Source of the DNA: Marinobacterium iners DSM 11526
Lineage (GTDB): Bacteria > Pseudomonadota > Gammaproteobacteria > Pseudomonadales > Balneatricaceae
Length of the DNA stretch: 64,000 nt
Assembly (NCBI RefSeq): GCF_900107855.1
Contig: NZ_FNRJ01000001.1
Coordinates: 186,001-250,000, forward strand
Direction of reading: 5' to 3'
Positions 30,914 to 42,283 of the stretch are shown piece after piece. The stretch's first letter is position 1, and each line of letters begins with the position of its first letter. A model generated the notes under the pieces. That model was not told where the DNA came from and made no database searches. It saw only the letters and a program-made list of their open reading frames with translations. The position numbers and the translations under genes were made by a program.

Positions 30914-31754
30914 CCTCTTCCTGCGGGGCGGGCAGCACCGGATGATACTCGACCAGTAACAGGTGGCGGCTGCGGTCCAGTCGCGCCGAAGGCTCCGCTT
31001 TCACCAGCGTGAAGGGGCGTCCCGGATCGCGGATCACTTCCGTCACTCGGGCAACAGGATAGCCGCGCGGAAAACGTCCACCCAAACCTGAGGTCAGCAG
31101 CAGATCATCCACACGAATGTCAGCCGTATCGGGCACATGCTCCAGCTCCAGCTCATTTAAGACGCCCTTGCCAAGCGCAATGCCACGGTAGCCATTTCGA
31201 TTGACTTCAACAGGCACCGCAGAGCGGGCATCCGTCACCAGCATAACCCGGCTGGTATAGTGCGCCAGCGACACCACTTGCCCCATGACACCACCGGCAT
31301 CCAGTACCGGCTCGCCAATAAAGACCCCGTCTTCCGAGCCGCGATTGAGGATTACTTCATGCTGAAAGGGGTCAGGGTTTACGCCTATGAGCTCCGCCAG
31401 ACGAGTGGGTGCCTCTACGCGCTCACCGGCACTGAGCAGCTCACGCAGGCGAATATTCTCGGCTGTCAGTGCTGCCATTTGCTGCACTTTGCGCTCCAGT
31501 ACCAGCGCCTCCGCTTTCATGCTCTGGTTTTCACGCACAAGACTGGCACGCTCCACCACCACATCCGAGAGGCTGTCAGCTAGCCGGGATGGTATATCCA
31601 CCACCCACTGCAATGGTGTTACAACGAGGGAAAGCCAGGCACGACCTTCCTTCATTTTGGGCCAGTTGAGGTCGGCCACCATCAGCAGCACAGCCAGAAA
31701 CACCAGCAACAGAAACAGTCGACGCGGTGAACCGCCACGGAAGATCGGTTTAAT
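30900..31754 (-). CDS. mreC: Rod shape-determining protein MreC, apparent ATT start
   Basis: A bitopic protein (284 residues from the start proposed here) whose periplasmic domain scaffolds elongasome enzymes. After a membrane segment (LFLLLVFLAVLLMVADL) come a coiled coil (about 65-110) and the beta-barrel MreC domain (VILNRGSEDGVFIGEPVLDAGGVMGQVV, LLLTSGLGGRFPRGYPVARV). No ATG or GTG precedes the membrane segment in frame. An ATT at 31754 stands 6 bases behind a strong GGGAGG and yields M-K-P-I-F-R-G-G-S, which lines up with E. coli MreC (M-K-P-I-F-S-R-G). The in-frame TTG 31709 would remove the cytoplasmic N-terminus and part of the membrane segment. Confidence 0.9.
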   Translation of the reverse strand: MKPIFRGGSPRRLFLLLVFLAVLLMVADLNWPKMKEGRAWLSLVVTPLQWVVDIPSRLADSLSDVVVERASLVRENQSMKAEALVLERKVQQMAALTAENIRLRELLSAGERVEAPTRLAELIGVNPDPFQHEVILNRGSEDGVFIGEPVLDAGGVMGQVVSLAHYTSRVMLVTDARSAVPVEVNRNGYRGIALGKGVLNELELEHVPDTADIRVDDLLLTSGLGGRFPRGYPVARVTEVIRDPGRPFTLVKAEPSARLDRSRHLLLVEYHPVLPAPQEEVADE

Positions 31755-31821
31755 AACCCACCTCCCGTAAAACCGGGCGCAGGCGGCCGGGGTTACTCAA
31801 CAGTTGCCACTGCACCCGCTG

Positions 31822-32973
<1,152 letters not shown>

Positions 32974-33072
32974 TTATGCGCCTTTCACCCTTTCCAAACC
33001 CAACTGTTGCGGGGGCCTGTCCTATTCAGGCGCCCTTAAGCCAACAGACTGATCAGAGCGAGAAGCGGACCT

Positions 33073-33360
33073 ATGTCACTGGACCGATCCGATGTGGAAC
33101 AGATTGCACATCTGGCACGGCTGCAGATCGATGCGGCCGATATCGACGGCTACAGCCAATCCCTCAACAGTATTCTGGGCCTGGTTGACCAGATGCAGGC
33201 CACCTGCACTGAAGGCGTCGAGCCGCTGGCGCATCCACTGGATGCCGTTCAGCGCCTGCGTCGTGACGAAGTCACCGAGCCCAACCAGCGCGAAGCCCTG
33301 CAGGCCATCGCACCGGCCACAGAAGCCGGACTGTTTCTGGTTCCCAGAGTGATTGAGTAA
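33073..33360 (+). CDS. gatC: Asp/Glu-tRNA amidotransferase subunit C
   Basis: A 95-residue subunit that clamps GatA to GatB in the transamidation complex converting Glu-tRNA(Gln) or Asp-tRNA(Asn) to the amide form. Typical features are the opening [13 protein letters not shown] and [19 protein letters not shown]. gatA follows after 27 bases. Confidence 0.95.
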   Translation: MSLDRSDVEQIAHLARLQIDAADIDGYSQSLNSILGLVDQMQATCTEGVEPLAHPLDAVQRLRRDEVTEPNQREALQAIAPATEAGLFLVPRVIE

Positions 33361-33387
33361 TGCCTACGGCAGCAAGGATTACCGATA

Positions 33388-34845
33388 ATGTTTGAATTGA
33401 CACTGGCTGAACTGGCCCGCGGGCTGGATAACGGCGACTTCAGCAGTACAGAACTGACACAGGCCTACCTGCAGCGCATCAAGTCGCTGGATGGCCAATA
33501 CAACGCATTCATCACCGTTACCGAAGAGCAGGCACTTACGCAAGCCAAGGCCGCCGATGAGGCACGTGCCGCTGGCAAGGCCGGTGCGCTCTGCGGTCTG
33601 CCGATCGCGCACAAGGACCTGTTCTGCACCCAGGGCGTGCGCACCTCCAGCGCATCCAAAATGCTGGACAACTTTATCTCTCCTTACGACGCCACCATCG
33701 TCAGCCGCCTGAAAAACGCCGGCAGCGTGATGCTGGGCAAGCTGAACATGGATGAGTTCGCCATGGGCTCCTCCAACGAGAGCAGCTTCTACGGCGCCGT
33801 GCGCAACCCCTGGGATACCGACCGTGTACCCGGCGGCTCTTCCGGTGGCTCGGCAGCAGCCGTGGCGGCGCGCCTGACCCCGACTGCGACCGGTTCCGAT
33901 ACCGGTGGCTCCATCCGCCAACCGGCAGCACTGTGCGGCGTGACCGGCATCAAGCCAACCTATGGCCGCGTCTCGCGCTACGGCATGATCGCCTTTGCCT
34001 CCTCACTGGATCAGGCAGGCCCCATGGCGCAGACCGCCGAAGACTGTGCCATGACCCTCAACGCCATGGCCGGTTTCGACCCTCTGGATTCCACCAGCGC
34101 CGAGCGTGACACCGAGGATTACACCGCCGCGCTGAATCAGCCGCTGGCAGGGCTGAAGATCGGTCTGCCCAAGGAGTATTTCTCCGCCGCACTGGATTCA
34201 GGCGTCGCTGAACAGGTGCGCAATGCCGTCGCCGAGTTCGAGAAGCTGGGCGCGACCGTGAAAGAGGTCAGCCTGCCCAACACCGAGCTGTGCATTCCGG
34301 CCTATTACATTCTGGCCCCGGCCGAAGCCTCCTCCAACTTGTCCCGCTTTGATGGCGTACGCTATGGCTACCGCTGCGACAACCCGGTGGATCTGGAAGA
34401 CCTGTACAAGCGCAGCCGTGGCGAAGGTTTCGGCACCGAGGTCAAGCGCCGCATTATGGTGGGTGCTTACGCGCTTTCTGCCGGTTACTACGATGCCTAC
34501 TACCGCAAGGCACAGCAGATCCGTCGCATGATCCAGCAGGATTTCGTCAATGTGCTCAACGACGTCGATGTCATCATGGGTCCGACCACACCGCATCCGG
34601 CCTTCAAACTGGGAGAAAAGAACAGCGACCCAGTTTCCATGTACATGGAAGATATCTTCACCCTGTCACTGAACCTGGCCGGCCTGCCGGGCATCTCCAT
34701 CCCTTGCGGTCAAACCCAGGGCCTGCCGGTGGGCCTGCAGATCATCGGTAACTACTTTGCCGAGTCCAAGCTGCTCAACGTGGCGCACCAGTTCCAGCAG
34801 GCAACTGACTGGCATAAACAGATTCCGGCCGGAGTGGAGGTGTAA
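33388..34845 (+). CDS. gatA: Asp/Glu-tRNA amidotransferase subunit A
   Basis: A 485-residue amidase that releases ammonia from glutamine for transamidation. The Ser-cisSer-Lys triad is complete at Lys76 (AHKDLF), Ser151 (PGGSSGGS) and Ser175 (DTGGSIRQP), matching the spacing of S. aureus GatA. gatA and gatB show more strongly biased, GC-ending codon use than their neighbours, as expected for highly expressed genes. Two bases separate it from gatB. Confidence 0.97.
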   Translation: MFELTLAELARGLDNGDFSSTELTQAYLQRIKSLDGQYNAFITVTEEQALTQAKAADEARAAGKAGALCGLPIAHKDLFCTQGVRTSSASKMLDNFISPYDATIVSRLKNAGSVMLGKLNMDEFAMGSSNESSFYGAVRNPWDTDRVPGGSSGGSAAAVAARLTPTATGSDTGGSIRQPAALCGVTGIKPTYGRVSRYGMIAFASSLDQAGPMAQTAEDCAMTLNAMAGFDPLDSTSAERDTEDYTAALNQPLAGLKIGLPKEYFSAALDSGVAEQVRNAVAEFEKLGATVKEVSLPNTELCIPAYYILAPAEASSNLSRFDGVRYGYRCDNPVDLEDLYKRSRGEGFGTEVKRRIMVGAYALSAGYYDAYYRKAQQIRRMIQQDFVNVLNDVDVIMGPTTPHPAFKLGEKNSDPVSMYMEDIFTLSLNLAGLPGISIPCGQTQGLPVGLQIIGNYFAESKLLNVAHQFQQATDWHKQIPAGVEV

Positions 34846-34847
34846 GC

Positions 34848-36302
34848 ATGGAATGGGAAGTTGTTATCGGACTGGAAATCCACGTCCAGCTGTCGACCAA
34901 AACCAAGATTTTCTCCGGCGCCAGCACCGCCTTTGGTGCCGAGCCCAACACTCAGGCCTGCGCCGTTGACCTGGCGCTGCCAGGCACCCTACCGGTGTTC
35001 AACGAAAACGCCCTGCGCATGGCGGTGATGTTTGGCCTTGCAGTCAACGCCGAGATCGGCAAGCGCTCGGTGTTCGAGCGCAAGAACTACTTCTACCCGG
35101 ACCTGCCCAAGGGTTACCAGACCACCCAGCTGGCCGAGCCGATCGTTGGCCCGGGCTTCATCGACATCGAGACCGATGACGGCGTGCAGCGCCGCGTGCG
35201 TATCCACCACGCCCACCTGGAAGAGGATGCAGGCAAGTCCCTGCACGAAGACTTTCACGGCATGTCCGGCATCGACCTGAACCGCGCTGGCACCCCGCTG
35301 GTGGAGATTGTCTCCGAACCGGACATGCGCACCTCCAAGGAAGCGGCGGCCTATGCGCGCAAGATCCACGCCATCGTCACCACTCTCGGCATCTGCGACG
35401 GCAACATGGCCGAAGGCTCCATGCGCTGCGACTGCAACGTTTCCATCCGCCCGAAGGGCCAGGAAGAGCTTGGCACTCGCACCGAGCTGAAAAACATCAA
35501 CTCCTTCCGCTTCATCGAGCGCGCCATCGACACCGAAGTGGCGCGCCAGATCGATCTGATCGAAGACGGCGGCCGCGTGGTACAGGAAACCCGCCTGTAC
35601 GATCCGGACAAGAACGAAACCCGCAGCATGCGCTCCAAGGAAGAAGCCAACGACTACCGTTACTTCCCCTGCCCTGACCTGCTGCCGGTCATTATCGATG
35701 ACAGCTATATCGATGCGATCCGCGAAACCCTGCCGGAACTGCCGGATGCCCGTCGCGAGCGCTTCATCAGCGATTACAACCTGTCCGAGTACGATGCAGG
35801 TGTGCTGTCCGCCTACCGTCCGCAGGCCGACTACTACGAGCAGGTAGTCAAACTGTCCGGCGATACCAAGCTGGCCGCTAACTGGGTGATGGGTGAACTG
35901 GCCAAGTTCCTCAACCAGAACGACACCGACATCAAGGACAGCCCGGTTTCCGCCGAGCAGCTCGGCGGCCTGCTGGTACGCATCAAGGACAACACCATCT
36001 CCGGCAACATCGCCAAGAAAGTGTTCGAACTGATGTGGAGCAAGGGCGGCAGCGCTGACGAGATCATCGAAGCCGAAGGCCTGAAGCAGGTCACCGATAC
36101 TGGCGCCATCGAGAAGATCGTTGACGAAGTGATCGCCAATGCCGACAAGCAGGTGGAGCAGTACAAGGCCGCCGAACCGGACAAGCGCGGCAAGATGATT
36201 GGCTTCTTTATGGGACAGGTGATGAAGGCTACGGGCGGCAAGGCCAACCCGGGCGCCGTCACCGGCATCCTGAAGCAGAAGCTGGACGCGCTCTGCGATT
36301 GA
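34848..36302 (+). CDS. gatB: Asp/Glu-tRNA amidotransferase subunit B
   Basis: A 484-residue subunit that binds the misacylated tRNA, activates its side chain with ATP and performs the transamidation. Hallmarks are [13 protein letters not shown] at the start, [30 protein letters not shown], and the GatB/YqeY tail domain ([16 protein letters not shown]). Presence of gatCAB implies that tRNA-Gln and/or tRNA-Asn is charged indirectly. A terminator follows. Confidence 0.97.
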   Translation: MEWEVVIGLEIHVQLSTKTKIFSGASTAFGAEPNTQACAVDLALPGTLPVFNENALRMAVMFGLAVNAEIGKRSVFERKNYFYPDLPKGYQTTQLAEPIVGPGFIDIETDDGVQRRVRIHHAHLEEDAGKSLHEDFHGMSGIDLNRAGTPLVEIVSEPDMRTSKEAAAYARKIHAIVTTLGICDGNMAEGSMRCDCNVSIRPKGQEELGTRTELKNINSFRFIERAIDTEVARQIDLIEDGGRVVQETRLYDPDKNETRSMRSKEEANDYRYFPCPDLLPVIIDDSYIDAIRETLPELPDARRERFISDYNLSEYDAGVLSAYRPQADYYEQVVKLSGDTKLAANWVMGELAKFLNQNDTDIKDSPVSAEQLGGLLVRIKDNTISGNIAKKVFELMWSKGGSADEIIEAEGLKQVTDTGAIEKIVDEVIANADKQVEQYKAAEPDKRGKMIGFFMGQVMKATGGKANPGAVTGILKQKLDALCD

Positions 36303-36326
36303 ACCCGCTAAACGGGTCAGGTAGTG

Positions 36327-36361
36327 AAGGCCGGCCTCCATTGCGGAAGACCGGCCTTTTT
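36327..36361 (+). terminator. Terminator of the gatCAB operon
   Basis: An 8-bp stem AAGGCCGG/CCGGCCTT with an imperfect inner part, followed by a run of T (TTTTT at 36357-36361). Standard intrinsic terminator 25 bases after gatB. Confidence 0.8.
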
Positions 36362-36375
36362 GCTTACGCGCTTTA

Positions 36376-36401
36376 CAAACGCCCTTGATGCATCAAGGGC
36401 G
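36376..36401 (-). terminator. Hairpin overlapping the stop of the lipoprotein gene
   Basis: A perfect 22-base palindrome at 36380-36401 (9-bp stem CGCCCTTGA/TCAAGGGCG, TGCA loop) includes the TGA stop of the minus-strand gene and is followed on that strand by TTTGT. Likely its terminator. Confidence 0.6.
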
Positions 36402-36980
36402 CTCGCGTCCAACGAAGCTGCAATCCAGCTGCCCCTGAAGAAAGCCTTTTGAATCGATCTGGCGCCGCATACCGCGTTGATAGTCCCGATAATGGCCAAC
36501 GGCAATGATGCAGGCCTCTGATCGATACCGGGCCGCGTACTCGCCGGGGCAGATTTGGACGCGTTGGCCATCAAACCAGGCAACAGCTTCACGGACTTGG
36601 GACGCACGACCCGGCTCGTAGAACTCAACCTCCACCTGCACACCCAATACCAGATCCAGTGCAGCCGGTTCGAGCTTCCTCCAATCTCCTGAACGATGAT
36701 GACTGATCGGTTCAAGCACACACTGGACACGTTCACCGTATCTTGCCTGCTGCCGCAACAGCATCAGCCTGTTAGCTGCCTCACGGGCGGCCTCAGCACG
36801 GGCTTCGGCCTCTCGCGCCAACCTGAGATCACGTGCCTGATCAAGATCCGCCTGCTTTTGGCTTGCCTCAAGCTTTTGCTGAGGCGACAGCTCGTGCCAG
36901 CTGTCCTTATCAAGACCCAGCGGATAGCTTGTACAGCCCAGAACAGTCATGGTCAGTAAAATCGTGACTAACAGGCGCAT
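36393..36980 (-). CDS. Putative lipoprotein of unknown function
   Basis: A 195-residue protein starting at ATG 36980 behind GGAGAGGG. The N-terminus is a lipoprotein signal (LLVTILLTMTVLGC), with the cysteine of the lipobox VLGC as the predicted lipidated residue. An alanine/arginine-rich helical stretch (about residues 40-80, QKQADLDQARDLRLAREAEARAEAAREAANRL) resembles a coiled coil. The C-terminal half has several cysteines (VQCVLEP, VQICPGEY, EACIIAV, QLDCSFV) that may pair in the periplasm. I do not recognise the family. It stands alone. Confidence 0.7.
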   Translation of the reverse strand: MRLLVTILLTMTVLGCTSYPLGLDKDSWHELSPQQKLEASQKQADLDQARDLRLAREAEARAEAAREAANRLMLLRQQARYGERVQCVLEPISHHRSGDWRKLEPAALDLVLGVQVEVEFYEPGRASQVREAVAWFDGQRVQICPGEYAARYRSEACIIAVGHYRDYQRGMRRQIDSKGFLQGQLDCSFVGRERP

Positions 36981-37093
36981 TGGACCCTCTCCTTTTGTAC
37001 TGAGGTTTAGATCAAAGGCCTTTTGATGCCCACCGGGCTCCGCCACAGGCACTCGGCGATACTCAGTGTTAGTCTACCGGCCAGCCATACCCT

Positions 37094-37774
37094 TTAAAGC
37101 AGCTCGGCAAAACTGTCCACAACCCGATCCGGCGAGCAGTTCTCCACCGGCTCGCCGTGGTTGTAACCGTAGCTGACGCAGATCACCGGGCAGCCGGCGG
37201 CGCGGGCGGCCAGCACATCGTTGCGTGAATCCCCCAGCATCAGTGCCTGTTCAGGCTGACAACCCAGGGTTTCCATCACCACCCGCAGCGGCAGCGGATC
37301 AGGCTTCTTCACCGGCAGACTGTCACCGCCTAATACCTGATCAAAGTAATGATCAATCTTCAGCGCCTGCAGCAGCGGCGTGGTAAATGCCATCGGCTTG
37401 TTGGTCACCACCGCCATGAGCACACCGGCGTGCTGCAGATGCAACAGCACTTCTTCAACACCCGGATAGAGTTTGCTGTAGCGCCCATTACTCTGGGTAT
37501 AGGCCGACAGGAACACCTCGAACGCCGCCTGAAACAGTTCCGGCTCGATGGCATCATCCGCCGGATACATCTCGCCCGTGAGTGCACGCATCACCAAAAC
37601 CGGTGCGCCGTTGCCGACCCACTGGCGCACCTTGTCCTCACCAGCCGTCTTCCGCCCCAGCGCCTGCAGCATGTTATCCACAGCGGCCGTCAGGTCCAGC
37701 GCACTGTCCACCAGCGTGCCATCCAGGTCGAACATCACACAGGCGGGCAACTCGCCATTGAACAGACTGCGCAT
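37094..37774 (-). CDS. gph: Phosphoglycolate phosphatase
   Basis: A 226-residue HAD-superfamily phosphatase that removes 2-phosphoglycolate formed during DNA repair. HAD motif I is FDLDGTLVDS (Asp16 and Asp18), motif II VVTNKP, the motif III lysine lies in KKPDPLPLRVV, and motif IV is MLGDSRNDVLAARAAG. It follows rpe with a 1-base overlap, the usual rpe-gph arrangement. Confidence 0.92.
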   Translation of the reverse strand: MRSLFNGELPACVMFDLDGTLVDSALDLTAAVDNMLQALGRKTAGEDKVRQWVGNGAPVLVMRALTGEMYPADDAIEPELFQAAFEVFLSAYTQSNGRYSKLYPGVEEVLLHLQHAGVLMAVVTNKPMAFTTPLLQALKIDHYFDQVLGGDSLPVKKPDPLPLRVVMETLGCQPEQALMLGDSRNDVLAARAAGCPVICVSYGYNHGEPVENCSPDRVVDSFAELL

Positions 37775-38448
37775 CAGCCCGCGACCTTCGCCAGTTCGTC
37801 GCGCATCTGCGCAATCGTCGCTGCGTAGTCATCGGTATTGAAAATGGCGGAACCGGCGACAAAGGTGTCAGCACCGGCAGCCGCAATCTCGGCAATATTG
37901 CCGATACCCACGCCACCGTCCACTTCCAGACGGATATCAAAGCCACTCTCATCGATGCGCTGGCGCACCTGACGCAGCTTGTCCAATGTAGCCGGAATAA
38001 ATTTCTGGCCGCCAAAACCGGGGTTAACCGACATCAGCAGGATCATGTCCACCTTATCCATCACATGATCCAGATAGTGCAGCGGCGTGGCCGGGTTGAA
38101 CACCAGGCCGGACTGACAGCCGCCGTCGCGGATCATCTGCAGCGAACGGTCGATATGCTCGGAGGCTTCCGGGTGGAAAGTGATATAGCTTGCCCCCGCC
38201 TTCAGAAACTCACTGATCATGTGGTCTACCGGCTTCACCATCAGATGGGCATCGATGGGTGCGGTGATACCATAGTCACGCAGCGCCTTGCACACCATCG
38301 GGCCGATGGTCAGGTTGGGCACGTAGTGGTTGTCCATGACATCAAAGTGGACAATGTCCGCACCGGCTGCCAGTACGTGTTCAACCTCTTCCCCCAGACG
38401 GGCAAAATCGGCGGAGAGAATGGAAGGAGCAATCTTGAAATCGGCCAT
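37774..38448 (-). CDS. rpe: Ribulose-phosphate 3-epimerase
   Basis: A 224-residue TIM-barrel enzyme of the pentose phosphate pathway. Signatures are [36 protein letters not shown] (metal-binding His/Asp), [15 protein letters not shown] and LEVDGGVG. The frame is open 23 codons upstream, but ATG 38448 gives the standard N-terminus. A divergent gene begins about 110 bases away. Confidence 0.95.
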   Translation of the reverse strand: MADFKIAPSILSADFARLGEEVEHVLAAGADIVHFDVMDNHYVPNLTIGPMVCKALRDYGITAPIDAHLMVKPVDHMISEFLKAGASYITFHPEASEHIDRSLQMIRDGGCQSGLVFNPATPLHYLDHVMDKVDMILLMSVNPGFGGQKFIPATLDKLRQVRQRIDESGFDIRLEVDGGVGIGNIAEIAAAGADTFVAGSAIFNTDDYAATIAQMRDELAKVAG

Positions 38449-38561
38449 GGGAACTCGTTCGCTGGTTAACAATGCGGCTATTGTACCCAAGCTGCCGACG
38501 CTATTCAGCACCCGCACCAGTAATCCTTGCGGCCATGCAAGTCAGCCTCGATAATCAGACC

Positions 38562-39611
38562 ATGCCTATTTATTTGAAGCTCATCACATTCATGCTCGGC
38601 ACTCTAATCCCTTTCGCCTTTGCGCAAGCGCAAACAGAGCCCCCGGGCGATGATACTGCCCCTGCACGCCATTCGGCGGGTAGTCTTGATGGTGCTGAGC
38701 TACTGCTTCTGCAACTCGAAGCGAATGCAGAGCTGATTTCCCTGGAGCTGGAAGAAACTGCCTTTTTTTTGATTTTCCGTCCGGGTGTTGCCCCTGTTCC
38801 AGTTGGCAATTTGGTGATCATGCCGGATACAGGTGTTGGCGCAGGTTGGGCCGAGCAAGGTACGGCCATCAGCCGTTATCTTTCGGTGCATGGCTGGAAC
38901 ACGCTGATATTACAGCCCCCAAGCCCTCCAAACCCTGCTCTGCCCAAGCGCACGCTGCCAAGCATGCGAGCGATTAGGGCCGGCACAACGCCAGACACAC
39001 CACCCACTCCCCAGACTGAAACTGAACCAACGCAACCCGGATCAGAAGACACGGCCGAAGCAACACCCGAGATGCCTTTCGCTGATCAAGTACGCCAACG
39101 ACTGTCCCTGGCACGCACTGAGTTGCAGCAGAGAAGCCATGAGGATACCGAAATCAACGTAATGCTGGGCATAGGCAGCAGTGCCCCCTGGGCGGCAGCC
39201 CTTGCAGCCGAGCTGGGAGATGAATGGGATCTGGTGATGATCAATCCGCGTCCGAGCGAAGCCTCCGAAGCCAACCTGATTGAACTGTTGCCACGGATTA
39301 AAGGCAGAATTATTGATCTATATTACCTGCCACTGCCCGGCTACCCGGAAGCCGCACCTGACGCGCAACTGCGTCGCCAACTGGCCATTCGCACGGAGAT
39401 GCTCGACTATCATCAAAGCCGACTGCCCGGTGTATTCATAGGCTGGCAGCACGAAATGCCTCAACTTGTTCGCCAGCTGCGCGGGATTATGGAGCGGATA
39501 TTACTGGCCGAGCCAAAAGTGCCAGAGTCAAAACAGTTACCAGCACCCGAAACCCAGACCGCGCCGGGCATGCGCAACCCACGCCCGGCGAGCGGCCCCG
39601 GAGCGGTATGA
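38562..39611 (+). CDS. DUF3530 family protein, secreted
   Basis: A 349-residue protein with an apparent signal peptide (LITFMLGTLIPFAFAQAQ) and the layout of the DUF3530 family, an alpha/beta-hydrolase-like group without a known role. The AWEQGT-like stretch GWAEQGTAISRYLSVHGWNTLILQPPSP and the MLGIGSSAPWAAALAAELG nucleophile-elbow-like segment fit that fold. A proline/threonine-rich linker lies at about residues 135-170, and the tail is proline-rich. The frame is open 30 codons upstream; I choose ATG 38562 because the signal peptide starts there. It converges on djlA with a 1-base gap. Confidence 0.65.
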   Translation: MPIYLKLITFMLGTLIPFAFAQAQTEPPGDDTAPARHSAGSLDGAELLLLQLEANAELISLELEETAFFLIFRPGVAPVPVGNLVIMPDTGVGAGWAEQGTAISRYLSVHGWNTLILQPPSPPNPALPKRTLPSMRAIRAGTTPDTPPTPQTETEPTQPGSEDTAEATPEMPFADQVRQRLSLARTELQQRSHEDTEINVMLGIGSSAPWAAALAAELGDEWDLVMINPRPSEASEANLIELLPRIKGRIIDLYYLPLPGYPEAAPDAQLRRQLAIRTEMLDYHQSRLPGVFIGWQHEMPQLVRQLRGIMERILLAEPKVPESKQLPAPETQTAPGMRNPRPASGPGAV

Positions 39612-39612
39612 G

Positions 39613-40431
39613 TCACCTCATGCCACGCGCCGCCTTGATACGGTCATAGGCAGCCTGTATTTCCTGGGTTTTCTCTTTGGCAAGCTGAACCATGTCTTCC
39701 GGCAGCCCTTTGGCAATGAGTTTGTCTGGATGATGCTGACTCATAAGCTTGCGCCAGGCCTTTTTGACATCGGCATCACTGGCTTCGGGGCTAACCCCTA
39801 TTACACCATACGCATCCGCCAAAAGGCCTGCCTCGTTATAGCCAGGCTGCTGATGCGATTCCCAAGAGTGGCGTCTGAAAGCATCTTCTGCCCGCATGCG
39901 CGACATCAGCAGCTCAATTTCCTGCTGCGTGAAACGCAGTTCCGAAAACACCTGCTGCAGCACAGCTTGCTCTGCCTGGCTAATTTCGCCATCTGCCATC
40001 GCTGCCTGCAGCTGAATCTCGACGAACATCAATTTCACGGTCGGCCGCTGGCGCAGCACAATGGCAAGTGGCCTCAATACGGCGGCGATATCAAAATCGT
40101 CCTGCTTACCTTCCGTGAAATGCTCAATCGCTTCACGTCGACGCGCCTCGCTCAGGCTCATTCGGGTCATGACTTCACGGGCAAAAGCGATCTCGTTTTC
40201 GGTTACACGCCCATCCGCCTTGGCCACCTTGCCCATGACACTGAAGGTACCGCGAAAAAACAATTGCTGCGGATTATACGCCTGCAGTTTGCCGCTCAGG
40301 CTACGCTGAATCAGAAAGCCGACCGTACCGCCGATCAGCAAACCCAGAGGGCCGCCACTGAGCAGCCCAATCAAACCGCCAGTGATTGCCCCGGCCCGGT
40401 AACGCCGCAACTGTTGCAACAGGTTTTCCAT
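39613..40431 (-). CDS. djlA: DjlA-type membrane-anchored J-domain co-chaperone
   Basis: A 272-residue protein. A glycine-rich N-terminal membrane segment (AGAITGGLIGLLSGGPLGLLIGGTVGFLI) precedes a TerB-like helical domain (FFRGTFSVMGKVAKADGRVTENEIAFAREVM, about residues 58-185) and a C-terminal J domain (YGVIGVSPEASDADVKKAWRKLMSQHHPDKL) with the essential HPD. DjlA stimulates DnaK at the inner membrane. It lies 11 bases downstream of murU on the same strand. Confidence 0.92.
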   Translation of the reverse strand: MENLLQQLRRYRAGAITGGLIGLLSGGPLGLLIGGTVGFLIQRSLSGKLQAYNPQQLFFRGTFSVMGKVAKADGRVTENEIAFAREVMTRMSLSEARRREAIEHFTEGKQDDFDIAAVLRPLAIVLRQRPTVKLMFVEIQLQAAMADGEISQAEQAVLQQVFSELRFTQQEIELLMSRMRAEDAFRRHSWESHQQPGYNEAGLLADAYGVIGVSPEASDADVKKAWRKLMSQHHPDKLIAKGLPEDMVQLAKEKTQEIQAAYDRIKAARGMR

Positions 40432-40442
40432 AATTCCCTCCC

Positions 40443-42166
<1,724 letters not shown>

Positions 42167-42283
42167 TCGCCCTTATCCTCTAGCACTTGAAGTTGTGAAT
42201 GCTTTATCATGCATGGCTCGGTATGGTACTCGACTTACGGGCTGGCGTGAAACCGGCCACGACCGCAACTGGATGGCGATCTG

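Noticed and set aside
34989-36341. A 450-codon open frame on the minus strand across gatB
   Set aside because: It is the antisense shadow of a strongly codon-biased gene. Its translation is low-complexity, rich in Val, Gly, His and Leu, without family motifs, and gatB itself is certain.
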